Assembly: GCA_900768695.1 (NCBI GenBank)
Contig: CAAGDY010000124.1
Coordinates: 1-9,513 of the forward strand
Direction of reading: 5' to 3'
Source: an uncultured Anaerovibrio sp.
Lineage (GTDB): Bacteria; Bacillota; Negativicutes; Selenomonadales; Selenomonadaceae
Length of the DNA: 9,513 bases
In this document: piece after piece, positions 5,117 to 9,513 of the stretch
How positions within the stretch are numbered: position 1 is the first letter of the stretch
Layout: each line of letters starts with the position of its first letter
The notes under the pieces: model-generated
Database searches by the model: none
What the model was told of the DNA's origin: nothing
What the model saw: the letters and a program-made list of their open reading frames with translations, nothing else
Translations under genes and position numbers: made by a program

Positions 5117-7003
5117 ATGGAAGATTTACTCTACGTCATTCCTGCGAACTCTAAGAAAGAAGCTATTGTTGAGATGCTGGAGGCTCATCCGGAGATTAAG
5201 TTCGTTTCCCTGGTTGGTATTGACCATGCCGGCAACGACACCGATGAGAAGATTCCTGTACGCATCTTCCTGAAGGATATGGATGATTTCTATGCAGGCT
5301 CCGCAGTGCAGACTGACGGTTCCTCTGTAGTTCTGGCAGGCATTGCAACCCTGAACAATGCAAAGGTTGATATGCCTATCGACCCATCCGTAAACTGGTT
5401 CGTAGATTACAACTTCGAGAACTACGATGAGGAAACTGAGAAGCCTGTTGGTACTCTGCGTATTCCTGCTTTCCTGATTCATGAGGGCAAGCGTGTTGAT
5501 TCCCGTGCAGTTCTGAAGGATACTCTGGACTACGTAAAGAAAGAGCTTTTGAATATTTTCCATACTACCGGCACTATCTCCGGCCTGGAGCATGTAAATG
5601 GCGCTGATGTAGAGGATATCTGCTTTACCTCCGCCACTGAGCTGGAGTTCTGGGTAAAGACTCCGCTGGAGGATGCCAACATTGAAGAGATGTCTGCATC
5701 CCAGGTTATGCAGGAGCAGTATTGGCAGCGTACCCACGGCATTGTCCGCAATGCGTTGGAGCAGGCAGTTCTGCTTTTGGACAAGTACGGCCTGAGCGTT
5801 GAGATGGGTCATAAGGAAGTAGGCGGCATCAAGGCGCATCTGGATGAGTCCGGCCGCATGGTAAGCGTTTGCGAGCAGATTGAGGTTGACTGGAAGTTTG
5901 CTGATGCCCTGCAGGCTGCTGACAACGAGCTGATGGTACGTACCTTCATCCGCGAGGTATTCCGCATGAACGGCCTGGAGGTTTCCTTCAAGGCTAAGCC
6001 TATGATTGGCCTCGCCGGCAATGGTGAGCATACCCATATCGGCATGGGCGCAATCCTGAAGGATGGCAAGTTTGTTAACCTGTTTGCACCAAAGGATATG
6101 ACCAAGGAGTTCATGAGCGCTATCGGCTATGGTTCCATCATGGGTCTTCTGAAGAACTATGAGGTTATCAACCCGTTCGTATCCGCTACCAATGACTCCT
6201 TGAACCGCTTGAAGCCAGGCTTCGAGGCTCCTGTATGTATCGTTACCTCCCTGGGCCATACTCCGGAGGTTCCATCCCGTAACCGTACCATTCTGGCAGG
6301 CCTGATTCGCGATATCAACAATCCGGCAGCGACCCGTTTCGAGCTGCGTGCCTGCAACCCTTACACCAATACTTATCTGGTACTGGCTGCTATTTATTCC
6401 GCTGCTCTGGACGGCATCAAGTATGCTGTTACCAAGTCTACTGCTGACCTTCTGGCAGAGCTGTCCAAGGAGGCTGGCGTAGAGGCTGGCTATCTGGAGA
6501 AGGAGCGTGCTTATCGTTCCGAGAAGGATGTATTCGAGGATTATACCGAGGAAGAGCGCAATCGTCTCTTCGGCGCACCTCCTGCAACTGTTTGGGAGAA
6601 CCTGTCCGGTCTGGACAACTATCCTGAGAAGCGTGCTGCTGTATGCGCTGCCGGTGCTTTCACTGACGCTATCATCGAGGCCTTCAAGTCTGGCGCACTG
6701 CTCCGCTGGAAGACCGAGCTTATCAGCCGCATCATTCCTGAGAACCGCGACATTGTACGCGCTTGCAAGGAAATCGTGTCCGACTATGTAACTGACCAGG
6801 ATTCCTACAACTGGAACAAGATTAACGGCCTCCGTTGCTACCTGGCCAAGGACAGCATTGATGAGAAGTCCCTGTTCACCCTGCTCAAGACTGCTCTGGT
6901 TGAGGGTGATTATGAAACTGCTTCCGGCCTGCAGGTTGAGATGTACGACAAGATGGAAGAGCTGAAGGCTCTCTATGATTCCTATCAGAAGAACATGATT
7001 TGA
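5117..7003 (+). CDS. glnA: glutamine synthetase, large form with C-terminal extension
   Basis: The 628-residue cytosolic enzyme should make glutamine from glutamate, ammonia and ATP. The N-terminal beta-grasp region (about 25-125) carries AVQTDGSSVV (63-72), matching the family's FDGSS element. Catalytic-domain landmarks follow: ATELEFWV (173-180) with metal-binding Glu175 and Glu177, VEMGHKEVGG (228-237) with further metal-binding Glu residues, GNGEHTHIGM (301-310) for the family's GNGxHxH segment, NRLKPGFEAP (363-372) for the glutamate-binding loop, RNR (388-390) and FELRACNPYTNTYLVLAAIY (408-427). Residues from about 435 on are a mostly helical extension not found in the roughly 450-residue GSI enzymes. 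The ATG follows AAGGTGG (5103-5109); the frame stays open upstream to 4850, but that part holds promoter and leader. Codon choice is strongly biased (CTG, CGT, GTT, GTA), as in highly expressed genes. Confidence 0.93.
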   Translation: MEDLLYVIPANSKKEAIVEMLEAHPEIKFVSLVGIDHAGNDTDEKIPVRIFLKDMDDFYAGSAVQTDGSSVVLAGIATLNNAKVDMPIDPSVNWFVDYNFENYDEETEKPVGTLRIPAFLIHEGKRVDSRAVLKDTLDYVKKELLNIFHTTGTISGLEHVNGADVEDICFTSATELEFWVKTPLEDANIEEMSASQVMQEQYWQRTHGIVRNALEQAVLLLDKYGLSVEMGHKEVGGIKAHLDESGRMVSVCEQIEVDWKFADALQAADNELMVRTFIREVFRMNGLEVSFKAKPMIGLAGNGEHTHIGMGAILKDGKFVNLFAPKDMTKEFMSAIGYGSIMGLLKNYEVINPFVSATNDSLNRLKPGFEAPVCIVTSLGHTPEVPSRNRTILAGLIRDINNPAATRFELRACNPYTNTYLVLAAIYSAALDGIKYAVTKSTADLLAELSKEAGVEAGYLEKERAYRSEKDVFEDYTEEERNRLFGAPPATVWENLSGLDNYPEKRAAVCAAGAFTDAIIEAFKSGALLRWKTELISRIIPENRDIVRACKEIVSDYVTDQDSYNWNKINGLRCYLAKDSIDEKSLFTLLKTALVEGDYETASGLQVEMYDKMEELKALYDSYQKNMI

Positions 7004-7048
7004 TAAATCTTCACTGATGTTGCTTTGAAGTAGTGAATATGAAATAAT

Positions 7049-7104
7049 AAAATCCCTGTTGTGGTGCGCTTTTGCGAGAAAGCGTATCACGGCAGGGATT
7101 TTTT
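7049..7104 (+). terminator. Rho-independent terminator of the glutamine synthetase gene
   Basis: AAAATCCCTG (7049-7058) pairs with CAGGGATTTT (7093-7102). Inside lie GTG/CAC and a CGCTTT/AAAGCG stem around a short loop. The structure ends in TTTTTT (7099-7104). Confidence 0.93.
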
Positions 7105-7441
7105 GGCTGGTTCGTTATATAGGCAATGCTCTGGCTATATTGTTGTTTCGTAGAGGTAGCTGTCCCTGCTCATCCCATTTTTAATCTGAACAGAGGCCGC
7201 GAACTAAAAAACAAATCTATTCGTTAGTGTTCCCTAAGTATCATATAAGCACTATGATAGACTGAAACTGTTGATTTATAGGAAAGTTTGTGAATATAAA
7301 GTTATTACCTTACGATATAAATATTAGGTGAGGAAATGGATTTTCTCATATTGTGTACGTTTTTTGTAATTTGGCATTTGCGGCTTGTTGTTTGAACTGT
7401 GCGAGTGCCAATCTGTAATGGTTTGCAAGGATGGGATAGCC
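7105..7441 (+). other. long leader/intergenic stretch before the flagellin gene
   Basis: No sizeable gene lies here. The stretch is AT-rich, most clearly from about 7200 on. It holds a weak inverted repeat (ATATAG at 7117-7122 with CTATAT at 7135-7140), a possible sigma-A promoter (TTGATT at 7271-7276, 18-bp spacer, TATAAA at 7295-7300) and a 20-codon frame with a good ribosome binding site (listed separately). I searched for a sigma-28 flagellar promoter: TAAAGTTA (7297-7304) and CGATATAA (7313-7320) look like its two halves, but the spacing is about 5 nt too short. Confidence 0.5.
7336..7395 (+). CDS. possible 19-residue hydrophobic leader peptide
   Basis: ATG 7336 follows AGGTGAGG (7326-7333) closely and opens a frame for 19 mostly hydrophobic residues beginning MDFLILCTFFVIW, ending at TGA 7393-7395, 46 nt before the flagellin start. 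The ribosome binding site is better than chance, but the peptide is too short to judge from sequence alone. It could be a translated leader, a small membrane peptide or coincidence. Confidence 0.22.
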   Translation: MDFLILCTFFVIWHLRLVV

Positions 7442-8761
7442 ATGAAGAATAATTTTGTTTGCTCCCTGAGCATTTTGAATGTATTAAATCGGAATTATGC
7501 CGCTCTGCACAAAAGCATGCTACGGATTGCCACAGGGCGGAAGATAAACAGCGTGGCGGATGACCCGTCGGGCTGGGCGATAGGTCAGCGCATGAGCGTG
7601 GAAATCCGCTGTCTGGGCCAGGCGAAGCAGAATGCCCAGAACAGCCAGAGCATGATGAAGGTGGCGGATGGCGCGCTGTCTTCCACGATTGATATTCTGC
7701 GCACCTTGAAGGAAAAGGCGATTGCCGCCGCCAATGGCACCATGACGGATGCAGACAGGAAAAATGTACAGAAGGAGTTTGACCAGTACATTGACCAGAT
7801 AGATGATAACTCCCTTGTTACCTTCAATGGCAAATACCTTCTGGATGGTTCCCACAACAGTCAGGGCAGTGCCACCAAGCAGTCCTTCACCAATCAGAGC
7901 CTGGCGGAGGATACATCCTTTTCCACCAAGCTGACGGATTTGCAGTCCAGGGCGGGTCAGGATTTGAACATACAGTCAACTGACAAGGTTTCCGTTTCCT
8001 ATGTAAAGGATGGCAAAAACTATATAACCAGCTTTGATGCAGGCAATATGACCCTGGGAGATATTTTCAAGGAAGCAAACAAGCTGAATAACAATGCCAA
8101 TGTTTTTGAGGCCGCCAATCTCGATTCAACATCTGTTACCAATGTCATAGGCACTGATGCCAACGGCAATGAGGTAAAGACTGCCAGCGACAGGAACGGC
8201 ATTACGGTGCAGGCAAAGGATACGGGGCTTGACGGAGCATTGGGGGGCTTTACCATCAGTGTAACGGATAGCCAGGGCAACGTGAAAAAGACGGTCAATG
8301 CAGTGCTGGATGATTTTACGGAAACCATTGAGGCACGGAATGGCTGTGGCGATAATGCACTTTATACTCAGACCGGCACTAAGGCAAATCAGGGCATCAA
8401 GCTGGGCATCGGCAATATGACTGCTTATGGCCTTGGCTTGAAGGGTAGTGATGGCAGTGTACTGAATGTAGGCACCCAGGAGGCGGCGAATGCGGCGATT
8501 AATGTACTGGACAACGCATTAAACAAGGCGCTGGGGCAGTCAACCACCATTGGCGCGGTTTCCAGCCGCATGGATTATACCATCAGCAACCTGACCACCC
8601 AGAGCGAGAACCTGACCAGTGCCATGAGTGTAATTATGGATGCGGATATGGCAAAGGAAATAACGGAATTTGCCAGAAACAATATCCTGCTGCAAGCGGC
8701 ACAGGCGATGCTGGCACAATCCAATCAGAATGCGGCATGGTTTCTCAGCCTGTTAAAATAA
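7442..8761 (+). CDS. divergent flagellin (filament subunit)
   Basis: At 439 residues from ATG 7442 (AAGGAT at 7427-7432 as ribosome binding site), the protein has both conserved flagellin ends. The N-terminal D0/D1 part includes ILNVLNRNYAALHKSM (11-26), ATGRKINSVADDPSGWAIGQRM (first 20 residues from 30; equivalent to the usual SSGxKINSAxDDAAGxAISxRM) and a helix ending near NGKYLLDGS (about 133-141). The C-terminal part contains the AVSSRMDYTISNLTTQSENL helix and ARNNILLQAAQAMLAQSN. The middle, about 145-340, is the variable outer domain. It would be secreted by the flagellar type III apparatus and polymerise at the filament tip. Odd features are three cysteines (7, 57, 302), Trp45 in the most conserved loop, and an ending NAAWFLSLLK instead of the usual Pro/Gln-rich VLQLL-type tail. 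It stands alone, without flagellar neighbours, so it is probably a secondary flagellin. Confidence 0.9.
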   Translation: MKNNFVCSLSILNVLNRNYAALHKSMLRIATGRKINSVADDPSGWAIGQRMSVEIRCLGQAKQNAQNSQSMMKVADGALSSTIDILRTLKEKAIAAANGTMTDADRKNVQKEFDQYIDQIDDNSLVTFNGKYLLDGSHNSQGSATKQSFTNQSLAEDTSFSTKLTDLQSRAGQDLNIQSTDKVSVSYVKDGKNYITSFDAGNMTLGDIFKEANKLNNNANVFEAANLDSTSVTNVIGTDANGNEVKTASDRNGITVQAKDTGLDGALGGFTISVTDSQGNVKKTVNAVLDDFTETIEARNGCGDNALYTQTGTKANQGIKLGIGNMTAYGLGLKGSDGSVLNVGTQEAANAAINVLDNALNKALGQSTTIGAVSSRMDYTISNLTTQSENLTSAMSVIMDADMAKEITEFARNNILLQAAQAMLAQSNQNAAWFLSLLK

Positions 8762-8785
8762 AATATAAGCAGGGAGAATTGACAG

Positions 8786-8835
8786 CAGGACAGCCGGGCA
8801 AGCATGCCGTTTATCAGGGGCTGTCCTGTTTTTTT
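8786..8835 (+). terminator. Rho-independent terminator of the flagellin gene
   Basis: CAGGACAGCC (8786-8795) pairs with GGCTGTCCTG (8819-8828), with a small inner hairpin (GGCA at 8797-8800, TGCC at 8805-8808), followed by seven Ts (8829-8835). Confidence 0.93.
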
Positions 8836-8853
8836 GTGTAAAAAAGTCAAAAC

Positions 8854-8877
8854 AAATTCAAATTTTAATTTGAATTT
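8854..8877 (+). promoter_or_regulatory. operator palindrome 1, overlapping the -35 of the YbhG-like adaptor promoter
   Basis: AAATTCAAATT (8854-8864) and AATTTGAATTT (8867-8877) are perfect 11-bp inverted arms around a central TT. The right arm contains most of the -35 hexamer. The core is nearly identical to a second palindrome centred 45 bp downstream. Palindromes of this size are typical of TetR- or MarR-type dimeric repressors; which one is not visible here. Confidence 0.7.
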
Positions 8878-8898
8878 CAAGTACAATTGTGATACAAT
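8870..8898 (+). promoter_or_regulatory. sigma-A promoter of the YbhG-like adaptor gene
   Basis: TTGAAT (8870-8875), a 17-bp spacer and TACAAT (8893-8898) with an extended -10 TG at 8890-8891. The start is expected near 8905, which falls inside the second palindrome. Both flanking operators would therefore block RNA polymerase. Confidence 0.8.
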
Positions 8899-8902
8899 GA
8901 AA

Positions 8903-8918
8903 TCAAATTTAAATTTGA
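8903..8918 (+). promoter_or_regulatory. operator palindrome 2, over the predicted transcription start
   Basis: TCAAATTTAAATTTGA (8903-8918) is a perfect 16-bp palindrome. Aligned by centre with palindrome 1 it differs in only a couple of positions over about 19 bp (shared core TCAAATTT, one variable base, AATTTGAAT). Confidence 0.7.
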
Positions 8919-8947
8919 ATTATATTTATCGCATGGGAGGTAATGAT

Positions 8948-9513
8948 ATGGCGGCAAAGAAAAAAGTGATTTTATTGCTGGCGGCAGTCTGCCTGCTGGG
9001 AACAGCGGCATATCTGTACAGCACATTCTGCCGACAGGGCAATCAGGAGGAGCTGGTGCTACAGGGAAATGTGGATGTGCGCGAGGTTTCCCTGGCATTT
9101 CGACAGAGCGACAGGATTTTGGAGGTACTGGCAGAGGAAGGTGACAGGGTGCAGAAGGGACAGGTGCTGGCGAGGCTGGATACCAATGAGCTGAATCTGC
9201 AGATACAGAGGCTGAATGCGGAAATCGCCGCCCAGCAGAGCGGTGTGGACAAGCTGCACAATGGCACAAGGCCGGAGGAAATCCGTCAGGCAGAGGGCAA
9301 TCTCCGTCAGGCACAGGCGGCGGCAGAGCATGCTGCCGGTGTCTATCAGAGAAAGAGGGACATCTACACCAGCATAGCCGGTATCAGCCAGCAGGAGCTG
9401 GACAATGCCTACCATGATATGACGGCAAAGCAGGCTGCCCTGTCTGCGGCGGAGGCCGCTTTGCAGGAGGCCAAGGCAGGTCCGAGGCAGGAGGATATAG
9501 CCGGGGCGGAGGC
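8948..9513 (+). CDS. YbhG-like HlyD-family membrane-fusion protein, N-terminal part (3' end outside window)
   Basis: From ATG 8948, behind GGGAGG (8935-8940), 188 residues are visible and the frame is open at the window end. Residues 4-27 form an N-terminal membrane anchor or signal segment. A lipoyl half-motif follows (GNVDVREVSLAFRQSDRILE, 40-59, continuing EEGDRVQKGQVLARLD, 63-78), a close match to the YbhG pattern. A long alpha-hairpin comes next, with GTRPEEIRQAE (106-116) at its entry and AGPRQEDIAGAE (177-188) at the repeat on the other side, plus the ISQQELDNA turn motif (146-154). In YbhG-type systems this adaptor works with an ABC ATPase and two ABC-2 permeases encoded just downstream and is commonly controlled by a TetR-family repressor. 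Those genes, if present, lie beyond the window. Substrate unknown; it is not similar enough to the 3788-4837 adaptor to be a recent copy. Confidence 0.88.
   Translation, partial: MAAKKKVILLLAAVCLLGTAAYLYSTFCRQGNQEELVLQGNVDVREVSLAFRQSDRILEVLAEEGDRVQKGQVLARLDTNELNLQIQRLNAEIAAQQSGVDKLHNGTRPEEIRQAEGNLRQAQAAAEHAAGVYQRKRDIYTSIAGISQQELDNAYHDMTAKQAALSAAEAALQEAKAGPRQEDIAGAE

Noticed and set aside
5126..7090. A 654-codon open frame on the minus strand, antisense to glutamine synthetase
   Set aside because: It lies almost exactly opposite a well-recognised enzyme with strong codon bias, and such bias removes stop codons from the antisense frame. Its product shows no recognisable family and its start would sit in the terminator region.
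7126..7227. A 33-codon frame after the glutamine synthetase terminator
   Set aside because: No ribosome binding site or promoter close by, and no recognisable protein pattern.
7297..7320. Sigma-28-like promoter (TAAAGTTA and CGATATAA)
   Set aside because: The two halves resemble the consensus but the spacing is about 5 nt too short for a working sigma-28 site.
7385..7441. TTG-started N-terminal extension of the flagellin
   Set aside because: Flagellins begin a few residues before the conserved NTLN-like helix; ATG 7442 fits and has a ribosome binding site.

Overview
The window looks like the chromosome of a diderm Firmicute of the Negativicutes, most likely a Selenomonas/Mitsuokella-type organism. 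Three things point there: strong Firmicutes-style ribosome binding sites and U-tract terminators, two periplasmic membrane-fusion (adaptor) proteins that need an outer membrane, and a flagellin whose conserved N-terminal region reads like Selenomonas flagellins. The genus is an inference; no rRNA or marker gene is present. All supported genes lie on the + strand.

Layout: (1) 1-702, the C-terminal 233 residues of a class I PLP aminotransferase, closed by a strong terminator. (2) 865-2485, a two-gene phosphate unit: a DUF47/PhoU-like accessory protein overlapping a Pit-family phosphate permease by 8 nt, with its own terminator. (3) 2642-3637, a uridine-kinase-like nucleoside kinase that carries only the C-terminal part of a normally longer family. 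(4) 3788-4837, a HlyD/EmrA-type adaptor with a TTG start and no transporter partner beside it; its promoter sits inside the terminator hairpin of the kinase gene. (5) 5117-7003, a 628-residue glutamine synthetase with a C-terminal extension. It has a near-consensus promoter, a palindrome across the -35, and a leader that can fold either into a small hexaloop hairpin or into an intrinsic terminator. (6) 7442-8761, a divergent flagellin preceded by a gene-poor stretch of about 340 nt. (7) 8948 to the window end, the start of a YbhG-like adaptor whose promoter is flanked by two nearly identical palindromic operators; its ABC partners are expected beyond the window edge.

The genes do not form one pathway. 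The aminotransferase and glutamine synthetase both belong to nitrogen/amino-acid metabolism but are separate transcription units. The window's interest lies mostly in its control regions: the glutamine synthetase leader (a likely transcription attenuator, tentatively ANTAR-type), the paired AT-rich operators before the second adaptor, and the promoter embedded in a terminator before the first adaptor. I saw no CRISPR array, tRNA, rRNA, insertion sequence or phage gene, and I cannot claim a wholly new multi-gene system here.
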